Below are positions 32,366 to 40,610 of a stretch of 40,810 nucleotides of DNA, piece after piece. Every line of letters starts with the position of its first letter. The first letter of the stretch is position 1. A model generated the notes under the pieces. That model saw only the letters and a program-made list of their open reading frames with translations, did not search any database and had not been told where the DNA came from. This DNA is from Caryophanales bacterium UBA2253 (GTDB taxonomy: Bacteria; Bacillota_I; Bacilli_A; ML615J-28; CAG-698): the NCBI GenBank assembly GCA_002347755.1, contig DDXT01000060.1:1-40810 (forward strand). Reading direction: 5' to 3'. A program made the translations under genes and the position numbers.

Positions 32366-33316
32366 ATGAACTATCCATACGCCGTCGGCAGCATCAAAGC
32401 CCTGGAAGGGCGGATAATGGATCGGGGGAAACTTTCGAAACTGATCCGAACTGAAAAGAGCGAATTTCTGAAGACCCTGAAGGAATTGGGCTATGGTTCG
32501 GGAAGCAAAGGCGAAAGTTTGGAAATCGTCATTGAAGATGAACTGACTGCCCTCAAACATTATTTTGATGAGATCAGTCCCGATCGCGAATTCACCGATT
32601 GGTTTTTCATGGTCAATGACGCCTTGAATTTGAAAATTTTGTACAAAAAGAAAATATTCGGAGTGGAGATCTTGGACGTATTTTCCGGTTCGGGGACCTT
32701 TAAGAAAGAAGAACTGGAACGGGCGGTCCTCTATGATGACTTTACCGATCTTTCCGCTGATTTGGAAGCGCTGGTAAAATCCATCAATGAGAAAATTGAA
32801 GGGAACCTCAATCCGCGGCTGATCAGCTGCATCATCGACAATGTTCTGTTCGAAACGATCTTCAAACGGCTGCGGTTTAAGTCGGCTCCGGCCCTGAAAA
32901 CTTATTTTCAGGCCTTCATCAATTGCGCCAATGTTCTGACTTGGCTACGGAGTCGGCTTTTGAATTGGGATTATTCCCAATTTTTGGAGATGTTCATCAA
33001 TAACGGAAGCATCAAAGCCGAAGTTTTTTTGGAGGCTTATGCTTTAAACGGTGACGCGGCGGTTCATTGTTTTCGCGAATTTTATGACGAAAAGATCGCC
33101 AAGGCCCTGAAGGGGTACTTTGAGCGTCCGCGCTTGGGTCGGGTTGAAAAACGGTTTGATACCCTGATTTTGGAATTGATGAGTTTTTATAAGGATGATT
33201 CTTTTTCGATCGGACCGATCATCTATTACTATTTGGAAAAAATATCCGAAGCCAAAAACATTCGTTTGATCTATTCCAGCACTTATCTGGATCCAAACGA
33301 TCTGCTTGAATATTAA
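32366..33316 (+). CDS. atpC: V-type ATPase subunit C (central stalk-membrane adaptor)
   Basis: A 316-residue, helix-rich, acidic protein matching the V-type subunit C/d family: N-terminal YPYAVGSIKALEGR, then repeated helical segments. It sits on top of the K ring and connects it to the D-F shaft. The start at 32366 (MNYPYAVG) follows GGCGGTGA and aligns with the family N-terminus. Starts further upstream would overlap subunit E more. Confidence 0.88.
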   Translation: MNYPYAVGSIKALEGRIMDRGKLSKLIRTEKSEFLKTLKELGYGSGSKGESLEIVIEDELTALKHYFDEISPDREFTDWFFMVNDALNLKILYKKKIFGVEILDVFSGSGTFKKEELERAVLYDDFTDLSADLEALVKSINEKIEGNLNPRLISCIIDNVLFETIFKRLRFKSAPALKTYFQAFINCANVLTWLRSRLLNWDYSQFLEMFINNGSIKAEVFLEAYALNGDAAVHCFREFYDEKIAKALKGYFERPRLGRVEKRFDTLILELMSFYKDDSFSIGPIIYYYLEKISEAKNIRLIYSSTYLDPNDLLEY

Positions 33317-33326
33317 GGAGGTGCGC

Positions 33327-33644
33327 ATGAATCAAAAAGCCGAAGTCGCTGCCATCGGCACCGACGAATCAATCTTGATCTTCAACGCGGTGGGGATCCG
33401 CACTTTCATGACTAAATCCATGACCGAGGCCGACCAAATCATTTTTCAGTTGGTCAACCAAAAATTCAAGATCATTTACGTCAGCGAAGAAATTTATTCC
33501 AACATCCCGGAAACAATCCTGAAATATCAATCCCAGACTTTTCCGGTGATCATCCCCATTCCGACCAAAGAGGGTTCGCAGAATGTGGGACTGAAAAAAA
33601 TTCAGGAAAACGTCGAAAAAGCCATTGGGATCAACATTTTTTAG
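33327..33644 (+). CDS. atpF: V-type ATPase subunit F
   Basis: A 105-residue protein with a Rossmann-like N-terminus (AAIGTDESILIFNAVGI) and IPIPTKEG before the C-terminal helix, as in NtpG/subunit F. It binds subunit D in the rotating shaft. The start at 33327 has AAGGAGG 5 nt upstream. Confidence 0.9.
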   Translation: MNQKAEVAAIGTDESILIFNAVGIRTFMTKSMTEADQIIFQLVNQKFKIIYVSEEIYSNIPETILKYQSQTFPVIIPIPTKEGSQNVGLKKIQENVEKAIGINIF

Positions 33645-33666
33645 AAAGGATGGCGATGAATAAAAT

Positions 33667-35451
33667 ATGAATGAAATTAAAGTCGGCATCATATCAAAGG
33701 TTTCCGGACCGCTGATTGTTGCGAAGAATATGAAAGACGTCCAAATGTATGACGTCGTTCGCGTAAGCGAAAAGAAACTGATCGGCGAAGTCATTGAACT
33801 CCGCGGTGACATGGCCTCCATTCAGGTCTATGAAGAGACCGCCGGCATCGGACCGGGCGAACCGGTATTTCTGACCGGGGAACCTTTGTCCGTGGAATTG
33901 GCTCCGGGTCTGATCGAAGGCATTTTCGACGGGATCCAAAGACCTTTGGACATCATCTATGGGCTTTCGGGAGACCGGATCCCGCTGGGGATCGATGTTC
34001 CGAAACTTAACCGAGAAAAAAAATGGGATTTCAAGCCGATCGCCAAAGTCGGGGCCAAATTAACCGGCGGCGATGTGTTGGGCGAAGTTCGGGAAACTCC
34101 GGCCGTTTTGCATAAAATCATGGTTCCGCCGTTCATGAAAGGCAAACTGACTTGGATCCATAAAGGCGAAGCCGTCATTACTGACGTCATCGCGAAAATG
34201 GAAGACGAAAACGGAAAGATCAATGAGATCACCATGTTGCAGCGCTGGCCCGTTCGTCGGGCCCGGCCGTTCGCGGTCAAACTGGCGCCCGAAGCACCGA
34301 TGGTCACCGGACAGCGGGTCATTGATACCCTGTTTCCGATTGCCACCGGCGGAATCGCCGCCATTCCGGGTCCGTTCGGATCGGGAAAAACCGTCGTTGA
34401 GCATCAACTGGCGAAGTGGGCGGACGCGGAAATCATCGTCTATGTTGGCTGCGGCGAACGCGGAAACGAAATGACCGACGTTTTGAATGAATTTCCGGAA
34501 TTGAAAGATCCGAAAACCGGTCTGCCTTTAATGAAGAGAACCGTTTTGATCGCCAATACTTCCAACATGCCGGTCGCGGCCCGCGAAGCTTCGATCTATA
34601 CCGGGATCACCATCGCGGAATACTATCGCGACATGGGTTACCGGGTCGCCATCATGGCGGACTCGACCTCCCGATGGGCGGAAGCGCTTCGGGAAATGTC
34701 CAGCCGTTTGGAAGAAATGCCGGGCGAAGAAGGCTATCCCGCTTATTTGTCCTCCAGACTCGCGGAATTTTATGAACGGGCCGGCTTTGTCACCTGCCTG
34801 GGCTCGGAAGGACGAACCGGAGCCATCAGCGCCATCGGCGCGGTTTCGCCTCCGGGCGGAGATACCTCCGAACCGGTGTCCCAAGGCACTCTGCGGATCG
34901 TTAAAGTTTATTGGGGACTTTCCGCGACGCTGGCTTACAGCCGTCACTTTCCGGCCATTGACTGGCTGAAGAGTTATTCGCTGTATGAAGATACTTTGGA
35001 TGAATATTTCGATAAGCATGTCAAGAAGGATTGGTCTGCGCAAGTCCATGAGACCAAGCAGATCTTGCAACAGGAAGCCAAACTTCAGGAGATCGTCCGC
35101 CTGGTTGGAGTAGATTCGCTGGAATTCTCCGACCGCTTGGTGCTGGATTGCGCAAGGAGCATTCGCGAAGACTTCCTTCATCAGATCGCTTTCCATGAAA
35201 TCGACACTTATACGTCCTTAAGCAAACAATACGGAATGTTGAAAGCCATTTTGACTTGGTATCATTTGGCCAAACAAGGACTGAAAGAAAACGTCAGTTA
35301 TGACAAACTGACCAACATGGAAATATTGGAACGGATCGGACGAATGAAATATTTAAGAGAAGACCATTTCGACGAAGAATACAAACAAATAATCCAATCG
35401 CTGGAAGAAGAGTACCAGAGTTTGCAAAGGGGTGACGAATCCGATGCCTAA
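33667..35451 (+). CDS. atpA: V-type ATPase catalytic subunit A
   Basis: A 594-residue catalytic subunit. It carries the Walker A sequence GPFGSGKT, the GERGNEM catalytic glutamate motif and the extra non-homologous insert (about 110-200) that separates V-type A from F-type beta. DSTSRWAEALRE is the Walker B and sensor region. It hydrolyses or makes ATP in alternation with subunit B. A four-codon mini-frame (33656-33670, MNKI) with AAAGGATGG upstream ends in ATGA across the A start, so translation of A may be coupled to it. The gene overlaps subunit B by 8 bp. Confidence 0.96.
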   Translation: MNEIKVGIISKVSGPLIVAKNMKDVQMYDVVRVSEKKLIGEVIELRGDMASIQVYEETAGIGPGEPVFLTGEPLSVELAPGLIEGIFDGIQRPLDIIYGLSGDRIPLGIDVPKLNREKKWDFKPIAKVGAKLTGGDVLGEVRETPAVLHKIMVPPFMKGKLTWIHKGEAVITDVIAKMEDENGKINEITMLQRWPVRRARPFAVKLAPEAPMVTGQRVIDTLFPIATGGIAAIPGPFGSGKTVVEHQLAKWADAEIIVYVGCGERGNEMTDVLNEFPELKDPKTGLPLMKRTVLIANTSNMPVAAREASIYTGITIAEYYRDMGYRVAIMADSTSRWAEALREMSSRLEEMPGEEGYPAYLSSRLAEFYERAGFVTCLGSEGRTGAISAIGAVSPPGGDTSEPVSQGTLRIVKVYWGLSATLAYSRHFPAIDWLKSYSLYEDTLDEYFDKHVKKDWSAQVHETKQILQQEAKLQEIVRLVGVDSLEFSDRLVLDCARSIREDFLHQIAFHEIDTYTSLSKQYGMLKAILTWYHLAKQGLKENVSYDKLTNMEILERIGRMKYLREDHFDEEYKQIIQSLEEEYQSLQRGDESDA

Positions 35452-36820
35452 AGAATATAAAACCATTCGGGAAGTCGTCGGACCGCTGATGCTGGTCGAC
35501 CAGGTCGAAGACGTCAAATACGACGAACTGGTTCGGATCCGCCAAGCCAATGGGGAAGAACGGATCGGAAAAGTATTGGAAATCGACCGGGATCGGGCGC
35601 TGGTGCAGCTGTTTGATTCCTCGCAAGGATTGAAGATCAGCGACGCCAAAGCCATCTTTTTGGGACATGGGATTGAAATCAAACTGGCTCCTGAGATCTT
35701 GGGAAGAGTCTTTGACGGCATGGGCCGGCCGATTGACGGCGGGGGAGAAATCATCCCGAAAAAAGTCGTGGACATCAACGGCACGCCGCTTAATCCGGTA
35801 GCCCGCGATTATCCGAAAGAATTCATCGAAACCGGCGTTTCCGCCATTGACGGACTAAACACTTTGGTCCGGGGCCAAAAACTGCCGATCTTTTCCGGAT
35901 CCGGCTTGCCGCATGCTCGTTTGGCAGCGCAGATCGCCCGCCAAGCCAAAGTCAAAAACACCAATGACAAATTCGCGGTCGTTTTCGCCGCCATCGGAAT
36001 CACTTTTGAGGAAGCCGATTTCTTCATCAAAGACTTCCAAAAATCCGGTTCCATCGAACGCTCGGTCTTGTTCATGAATTTGGCGAATGACCCGGCCATC
36101 GAGCGGATCGCTACCCCGAGAATGGCCATCACTTGCGCCGAGTATCTGGCTTATGAACTGGGCATGCATGTCCTTGTCATTCTGACCGACATCACCAATT
36201 ACGCGGAAGCGTTGCGTGAAGTTTCCGCCGCTCGAAAAGAAGTTCCGGGCCGCCGCGGTTATCCGGGATACATGTATACCGACTTGGCCTCCATTTATGA
36301 ACGAGCCGGCCGGATCAAAGGGAAAAAGGGTTCAATCACTCAAATCCCGATTTTAACGATGCCGGAGGATGACAAAACCCATCCGATTCCGGACTTGACC
36401 GGATACATTACCGAAGGTCAGATCATTCTGTCCCGGGATCTGTACATGAAGGGAATCACCCCGCCGATCGATGTTCTGCCATCGCTCTCCCGTTTGAAAG
36501 ACAAAGGGATCGGAGCCGGAAAGACCCGCGAAGATCATTCCGAAACCATGAACCAGTTGTTTGCGGCTTATGCCCGCGGTAAAGAAGCCAAGGAACTCTC
36601 AACCATTTTGGGAGAGGCGGCGCTTTCGGACATAGACAAGCTCTATTCCAAGTTCGCCACCGAGTTTGAATTGAAATACGTTTCCCAGGGTTATCATACC
36701 AACCGAAGCATTGAGGAAACCCTTGATCTCGGATGGAAGTTGCTGACGATCCTGCCAAGAACCGAATTGAAACGAATCAGTCTGGAAAAGATTGAAAAAT
36801 ACCTTCCGAAAGAGGTGTAA
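35444..36820 (+). CDS. atpB: V-type ATPase regulatory subunit B
   Basis: A 458-residue non-catalytic nucleotide-binding subunit. It has PIFSGSGLPHARLAAQIARQA where A has its P-loop (no intact GKT), GITFEEADFF, and VILTDITNYAEALREVSAARKEVPGRRGYPGYMYTD further on. ATG 35444 is chosen because AAAGGGGTGA is suitably upstream. A GTG at 35432 would lie inside that site. It alternates with A in the hexameric head. Confidence 0.95.
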   Translation: MPKEYKTIREVVGPLMLVDQVEDVKYDELVRIRQANGEERIGKVLEIDRDRALVQLFDSSQGLKISDAKAIFLGHGIEIKLAPEILGRVFDGMGRPIDGGGEIIPKKVVDINGTPLNPVARDYPKEFIETGVSAIDGLNTLVRGQKLPIFSGSGLPHARLAAQIARQAKVKNTNDKFAVVFAAIGITFEEADFFIKDFQKSGSIERSVLFMNLANDPAIERIATPRMAITCAEYLAYELGMHVLVILTDITNYAEALREVSAARKEVPGRRGYPGYMYTDLASIYERAGRIKGKKGSITQIPILTMPEDDKTHPIPDLTGYITEGQIILSRDLYMKGITPPIDVLPSLSRLKDKGIGAGKTREDHSETMNQLFAAYARGKEAKELSTILGEAALSDIDKLYSKFATEFELKYVSQGYHTNRSIEETLDLGWKLLTILPRTELKRISLEKIEKYLPKEV

Positions 36821-36822
36821 CC

Positions 36823-37473
36823 ATGGCACTGTTGCATGTTAACCCGACCCGGATGGAAATGACCCGACTGAAAGTCCAGTTGGCAACCGCTAGACGGGGA
36901 CACAAACTTTTGAAAGACAAACAAGACGAGATGATTCGTCATTTCATGATGTTCATCAAAAAGAACCGCAGCGTCCGGATCGAAGTCGAAGAAGCGCTGG
37001 TGCAGATCATGAAGAAGTTTTCCAGCGCTGAGCTGAAAATGAGCCGGGTGGGGATTTTGGAAGCCTTGATGGTTCCTTCCCAAGCGGCGGAGATCGGCGT
37101 CGGATCGAAATCGGTCATGAACATTAAGATCCCGACCATCAAATATCAGGAACCGAAAGCTCTGGATCTCACTTACGGGTTTGTTTTCACCCCCAGCGAA
37201 TTGGACCAAGCCATCATTGATTTGTCCAAGCTGCTTCCGAAACTGATTGAACTGGCGCAATTGGACAAGTCTTGCGACATGCTGGCTAAAGAAATCGAAA
37301 AAACCCGCCGGCGCGTTAATGCGATCGAATTCATCATGATCCCGGATCTCGCGGAATCCATTCATTACATCCAGATGAAACTGGAGGACAATGAACGAAG
37401 CAACATCATCCGGTTGATGAAGAGTAAGGAAATCATTTTGGAGAAAGCTCAAAATCAAATTGATTATTCATAA
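36823..37473 (+). CDS. atpD: V-type ATPase subunit D (central shaft)
   Basis: A 216-residue, mostly helical protein with the D-subunit N-terminus (NPTRMEMTRLKVQLATARRGHKLLKDK) and a matching C-terminal helix (RRRVNAIEFIMIP). The two form the rotating antiparallel coiled coil inside the A/B head. GAGGTG precedes its ATG, which lies 2 nt after the B stop. Last gene of the operon; its terminator is split by the second copy of the small element. Confidence 0.93.
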   Translation: MALLHVNPTRMEMTRLKVQLATARRGHKLLKDKQDEMIRHFMMFIKKNRSVRIEVEEALVQIMKKFSSAELKMSRVGILEALMVPSQAAEIGVGSKSVMNIKIPTIKYQEPKALDLTYGFVFTPSELDQAIIDLSKLLPKLIELAQLDKSCDMLAKEIEKTRRRVNAIEFIMIPDLAESIHYIQMKLEDNERSNIIRLMKSKEIILEKAQNQIDYS

Positions 37474-37479
37474 ACCAAG

Positions 37480-37497
37480 AGGGAACGAAAGTTCCCT
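37480..37497. repeat. Left copy of duplicated terminator hairpin (element copy 2)
   Basis: GGGAAC-GAAA-GTTCCC with flanking A and T. Sixteen nt (37482-37497) recur in the same orientation at 37667-37682 beyond the inserted element; the asymmetric GAAA loop fixes the orientation. This hairpin is unrelated in sequence to the one flanking copy 1, and it lacks a T-run on this side. Confidence 0.88.
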
Positions 37498-37663
37498 CAG
37501 AGCGTTGACAAAGTCAACGCTCATTTTTTCTTGTAATAAAATGGGACAATGGCACCAAAAAGATATCTTTTTCGTGTCTAAAAAAGTGTTTTTTTGCTAT
37601 TTCAAGATAGTTGTGGGAAAATAAACGAACCCCATCTTTGAAAATGGGGTTTGTCATCAGTCT
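37498..37663 (-). mobile_element. Terminator-targeting small non-coding element, copy 2 (reverse orientation)
   Basis: A 166-bp near-identical copy of 24409-24576 on the opposite strand. The end hairpin (37500-37509 with 37513-37522, AAA loop) is followed on the plus strand by A and six T residues. It can therefore itself act as a terminator for the V-ATPase operon. The outer end, starting AGACTGATG when read on the minus strand, is identical in both copies. No coding potential. Confidence 0.8.
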
Positions 37664-37666
37664 GAA

Positions 37667-37687
37667 GGAACGAAAGTTCCCTTTTTT
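37667..37687 (+). terminator. Right copy of duplicated terminator hairpin with T-run (element copy 2)
   Basis: GGAAC-GAAA-GTTCC plus CT, followed by six T residues. With the left copy it would rebuild one simple terminator downstream of subunit D. The element has separated the first hairpin from its T-run. Confidence 0.8.
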
Positions 37688-37707
37688 CGGTTTCGTGGAT
37701 TTTTTCA

Positions 37708-37736
37708 TTGCAAATTCTAGGAATTTGTGTTAACAT
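37708..37736 (+). promoter_or_regulatory. Promoter of tRNA-Leu
   Basis: TTGCAA (37708-37713), a 17-nt spacer and TAACAT (37731-37736), with an extended TG just before the -10 box. The start would be about 10 nt before the tRNA 5' end. No other gene lies between, so the tRNA is expressed on its own. Confidence 0.75.
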
Positions 37737-37753
37737 AATAAAGCAAAATTAAT

Positions 37754-37836
37754 GCGGGTATGGCGGAACTGGCAGACGCGCTAGACTTAGGATCTAGTTC
37801 TTCGGAGTGCAGGTTCAATTCCTGTTACCCGCACCA
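37754..37836 (+). tRNA. tRNA-Leu (anticodon TAG)
   Basis: An 83-nt class II tRNA with encoded CCA. The acceptor stem is GCGGGTA with TACCCGC, followed by discriminator A and CCA. The anticodon stem CTAGA/TCTAG encloses loop CTTAGGA, with anticodon TAG at 37788-37790, which reads CUA leucine codons. The short variable arm (TTC-TTCG-GAG) and T-loop TTCAATT are normal. Confidence 0.96.
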
Positions 37837-37848
37837 ATTTGAAAAATC

Positions 37849-37869
37849 AAGGCCTTCTGGGCCTTTTTT
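37849..37869 (+). terminator. Terminator after tRNA-Leu
   Basis: AAGGCC (37849-37854) pairs with GGCCTT (37860-37865) around a TTCTG loop, and the stem runs into a T-tract (37864-37869). It lies 12 nt after the tRNA CCA end. Confidence 0.85.
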
Positions 37870-37931
37870 GTTTTTTGTTGATGATTATCAAAAGTGTTTA
37901 TGTTAAAATATGAATTAGCGAGGGAAAGACG

Positions 37932-38468
37932 ATGACCAAAATCCGATATGCTACTATCAAAGATTTGAAAAAGATCATGGATCTTTGTGATCTGGTTCGG
38001 GCTCAGCTCCGAGAAGACCAGATCGACATGTGGGACGAAGACTATCCCAACGAGGAGATCTTTGGCGAGGACATCCAAAGAAAAAACCTGATCGTCGCCG
38101 TTGATGGCAGGAAAATCCTTGGAGCGATCAGCTTTAATTTTGATTTAAAAACCGAATTATTTTTTGATGTGGAAGACGAAACCGTCTGCGAAGCGGAAAT
38201 AAGCAAACTATTGGCTAGCTGCTTGGCAACCAAAGAAACCGTCATGTCATTGCATCGGCTGATGGTTCATCCGGATCATCAAAGACAAGGAATTGCCACT
38301 CGTCTGATCCAAGAAGCGGAAAAAGTCGGACTTGGAAAAACCATCATCCTGTTTACGGAAGCCAATAACCAAAAAGCCATCAACCTTTATTTGCGGCTGG
38401 GTTATACCCGAAACGGAATGTACACTTTTACTTTTGGGTCTTTGGCTTATTTGTATAAAAAAGCCTGA
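37932..38468 (+). CDS. GNAT-family N-acetyltransferase
   Basis: A 178-residue GNAT enzyme. The acetyl-CoA pyrophosphate loop is in VHPDHQRQGIATRLIQEAE (the Q/R-x-x-G-x-A/G motif), preceded by the beta-strand HRLMV and followed by FTEANNQKAINLYLRLGY. The family acetylates amines on small molecules or proteins; the substrate cannot be read here. The start at 37932 follows GAGGGAAAG. A monocistronic gene after the tRNA terminator. Confidence 0.88.
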   Translation: MTKIRYATIKDLKKIMDLCDLVRAQLREDQIDMWDEDYPNEEIFGEDIQRKNLIVAVDGRKILGAISFNFDLKTELFFDVEDETVCEAEISKLLASCLATKETVMSLHRLMVHPDHQRQGIATRLIQEAEKVGLGKTIILFTEANNQKAINLYLRLGYTRNGMYTFTFGSLAYLYKKA

Positions 38469-38556
38469 TTATCCGAGCCGGACCCGGCGCTTTTAGGGCT
38501 TTAAAAAATCCGGGTAGTTTATGACATGCTATTAAATAAGAAAACAGGTGAAGAAA

Positions 38557-39054
38557 ATGTATACAATTAGGAAAGCCGTTCCGGAAGACGCGGACGGCAT
38601 CGCTTATGTCCATCATCATTCCTGGATGGAATCATATGCTGACATCATCGACGAAGCTTTTTTGAAGACCAGGACTCTGGAAAGATCCCAGTCCATTTTT
38701 CATAAAAACGAATGTCGGAGCTATTTGGTCGTCGAAGCTGACGGCATGGTGGTTGGATTCGCCGGTTATGGAAAAGCCCGGGATGCAGATCTGGAAGGAT
38801 ATGGGGAAATATACGCCCTCTATGTTCTGAAGAAATATCAAAAAATGGGAATCGGAAAGAAATTGATCCTCATGGCTATGGCGATGCTTCCCGAATATGA
38901 TCGCTATGCCGTTTGGGTCCTTACCGATAATCAAAATGCCATCGGTTTTTACCAGCATCTTGGCTTTGCCTTTGATGGGACCACCAAGGAAGATGTCCGG
39001 CCGGAAACGGTGCTAAAAGAGTCCCGTCTGATCAAAATCATAAAGAACAAATAA
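38557..39054 (+). CDS. GNAT-family N-acetyltransferase
   Basis: A 165-residue GNAT enzyme with the N-terminal pattern IRKAVPEDADGIAYVHHHSW and the acetyl-CoA loop LKKYQKMGIGKKLI, then VLTDNQNAIGFYQHLGF. ATG 38557 is chosen because AGGTGA is correctly placed. A GTG at 38548 lies within that site. It resembles the preceding gene only in fold, so it is not a recent duplicate. Substrate unknown. Confidence 0.87.
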   Translation: MYTIRKAVPEDADGIAYVHHHSWMESYADIIDEAFLKTRTLERSQSIFHKNECRSYLVVEADGMVVGFAGYGKARDADLEGYGEIYALYVLKKYQKMGIGKKLILMAMAMLPEYDRYAVWVLTDNQNAIGFYQHLGFAFDGTTKEDVRPETVLKESRLIKIIKNK

Positions 39055-39077
39055 AAAACCGAAAAAAATTCGGTTTT
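39055..39077. terminator. Bidirectional terminator
   Basis: AAAACCGAA (39055-39063) pairs with TTCGGTTTT (39069-39077) around an A5 loop. A- and T-runs on both sides let it serve both the acetyltransferase on the plus strand and the small membrane-protein gene on the minus strand. Confidence 0.8.
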
Positions 39078-39083
39078 GGAATT

Positions 39084-39305
39084 TCATTCAGTCTTTGGCT
39101 TTTGGCGGCTGATTTGGATGGCTTGAACAAGGAGCACGACTCCCGGAATGATAAGCAGGATGATTCCGGCTCCCAGAAAGACCAGGGCCATGATCGTCCA
39201 AAAGTTGAAAGCGGAAGCTTGGCGAAAATGCACATCGAGGAATTGAATTCCAAGCAGAAACAGTGAAGAGCTGATGGTCAAATAAATCGGAACGCATTTT
39301 TTCAT
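39084..39305 (-). CDS. Small membrane protein with two helices
   Basis: A 73-residue protein with two hydrophobic segments (about 6-24 and 36-63), a short basic N-terminus and a polar C-terminal tail. GGATGG lies about 10 nt before its ATG on the minus strand. I do not recognise the family. It ends 6 bp from a shared terminator, which supports it as a real transcript unit. Confidence 0.55.
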   Translation of the reverse strand: MKKCVPIYLTISSSLFLLGIQFLDVHFRQASAFNFWTIMALVFLGAGIILLIIPGVVLLVQAIQISRQKPKTE

Positions 39306-39464
39306 TTTTTGGTTTCCATCCTTTATTTAATTTTAGTGAATCATCAATTGTTTATGGAAACATTTTTCCATGAATGGTCATCCCCATCGCCATCATTTTA
39401 AACCCGGAAAAGATTTTTGTAAATGGAGATATTTTGGAGCCCCTTCCAAACAAAATGGTGAAAT

Positions 39465-40256
39465 ATGAAAAACATGAAACAATGGGATTTTACGAAAATC
39501 CCCGCTGAGATCCGATCATTGATCGGAAACCTGCCTTATCGGGTTGACCAAGTCGGGTGTGCAGCCTCCAAAGTCATTTTTTTTGCTAACAATCTCGTTC
39601 TGAAAGTCGATGCGATCAACGAAGAGTCGAACACCGAAATCATGATGACCAAGTGGCTCGATGGGAAACTTCCGGTTCCCAAAGTGATCGCCTCTTCCCA
39701 AGCCGAGGGATACAATTATCTGCTGAGTGAAAAACTGGGCGGCAAAATGGCCATTGATGAATTCTATTTAAAACGACCTGAGGAATTGGCTCGGTTGCTG
39801 GCACAAGGACTGAAACGGCTTTGGAAAGTCGACATCACCGATTGTCCTTACAAAAATGACATTGCGAACAAATTGCGATTGGCCAAAGATCTGATCCAAA
39901 CCGGCCAAGTCGACGTCAATGATGCCGAACCCGGCACGTTCGGGATTTGGGGATTTTCCGATCCCCAGGATCTTTATGAATACTTGGATGCCAATCGTCC
40001 AGAAGAAGAGCTGGTTTTTTCTCATGGTGATTATTGCCTTCCGAATGTCTTCTTTTCCAAGAATGAAGTCAGCGGATTTTTGGATTTGGGAAGAAGCGGG
40101 ATCGCAGACAAATGGCAGGACATTGCTTTGTGCGTTCGCTCGCTGAAACACAATTTAAAAACCGATGCTTATCGGGAACGGTTCTTCCAAGAACTTGGGA
40201 TCGCTCCGGATGAGGAAAAGATCCGCTATTTTGTTCTTTTGGATGAATTATTCTGA
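39465..40256 (+). CDS. APH(3')-type aminoglycoside phosphotransferase homologue
   Basis: A 263-residue kinase-fold protein closely resembling aminoglycoside 3'-phosphotransferases, which are about 264 residues long. Lys47 is the ATP lysine. FSHGDYCLPN gives Asp189 and Asn194, and FLDLGRSG gives Asp207. The C-terminus ...VLLDELF matches the APH(3')-IIIa ending as I remember it. The catalytic set is complete, so it is probably active, on an aminoglycoside or an unknown hydroxyl compound. The ribosome-binding site is weak (GGTGA), and no mobile-element gene is next to it. It may be a chromosomal member rather than a recently acquired one. Confidence 0.88.
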   Translation: MKNMKQWDFTKIPAEIRSLIGNLPYRVDQVGCAASKVIFFANNLVLKVDAINEESNTEIMMTKWLDGKLPVPKVIASSQAEGYNYLLSEKLGGKMAIDEFYLKRPEELARLLAQGLKRLWKVDITDCPYKNDIANKLRLAKDLIQTGQVDVNDAEPGTFGIWGFSDPQDLYEYLDANRPEEELVFSHGDYCLPNVFFSKNEVSGFLDLGRSGIADKWQDIALCVRSLKHNLKTDAYRERFFQELGIAPDEEKIRYFVLLDELF

Positions 40257-40290
40257 TTATCTCCGTTAATTAACTTGAAAATATTCCATG

Positions 40291-40318
40291 TTGCTTACAT
40301 TTCAATAATGTGTATAAT
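40291..40318 (+). promoter_or_regulatory. Promoter of the last small membrane-protein gene
   Basis: TTGCTT (40291-40296), a 16-nt spacer and a perfect TATAAT (40313-40318). The start would be near 40325, about 22 nt before the ATG at 40347. Confidence 0.75.
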
Positions 40319-40346
40319 GAAGAAGGAATGATAAAGCGGAGAAAAA

Positions 40347-40610
40347 ATGGACAATATGGAAACTGACAAACAAACGAAACGCCGAAAAGTTCTTCGAACC
40401 ATGTCATGGTTCGTGGTAGTTTTGCAAGTGACGGCGGTATCCTGGCTGCTTATTTCTTTGGGCGTCGATAAATTTACCTCCATGGTTTGGGCGGTCTTGT
40501 TTTCCGCGTTCACGGTCATTGGCATGCTGCTGAAAAGAGAGGTTCAGAAAATTTACAAATTTACCAAGCCGGATGTAATCTATCCGACTTTTTTTATTAT
40601 GACGATATAA
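40347..40610 (+). CDS. Small membrane protein with two helices
   Basis: An 87-residue protein: a charged N-terminus (1-17), two membrane helices (about 18-38 and 43-61) and a basic C-terminal tail. GCGGAG precedes the ATG, and the gene has a strong promoter of its own. The family is not recognised and no function is proposed. Confidence 0.65.
   Translation: MDNMETDKQTKRRKVLRTMSWFVVVLQVTAVSWLLISLGVDKFTSMVWAVLFSAFTVIGMLLKREVQKIYKFTKPDVIYPTFFIMTI

Noticed and set aside
39354..39371. ATGGAAA-CATT-TTTCCAT inverted repeat upstream of the phosphotransferase gene
   Set aside because: It is a short 7-bp repeat without a T-run or a nearby promoter match; chance in AT-rich sequence is likely.
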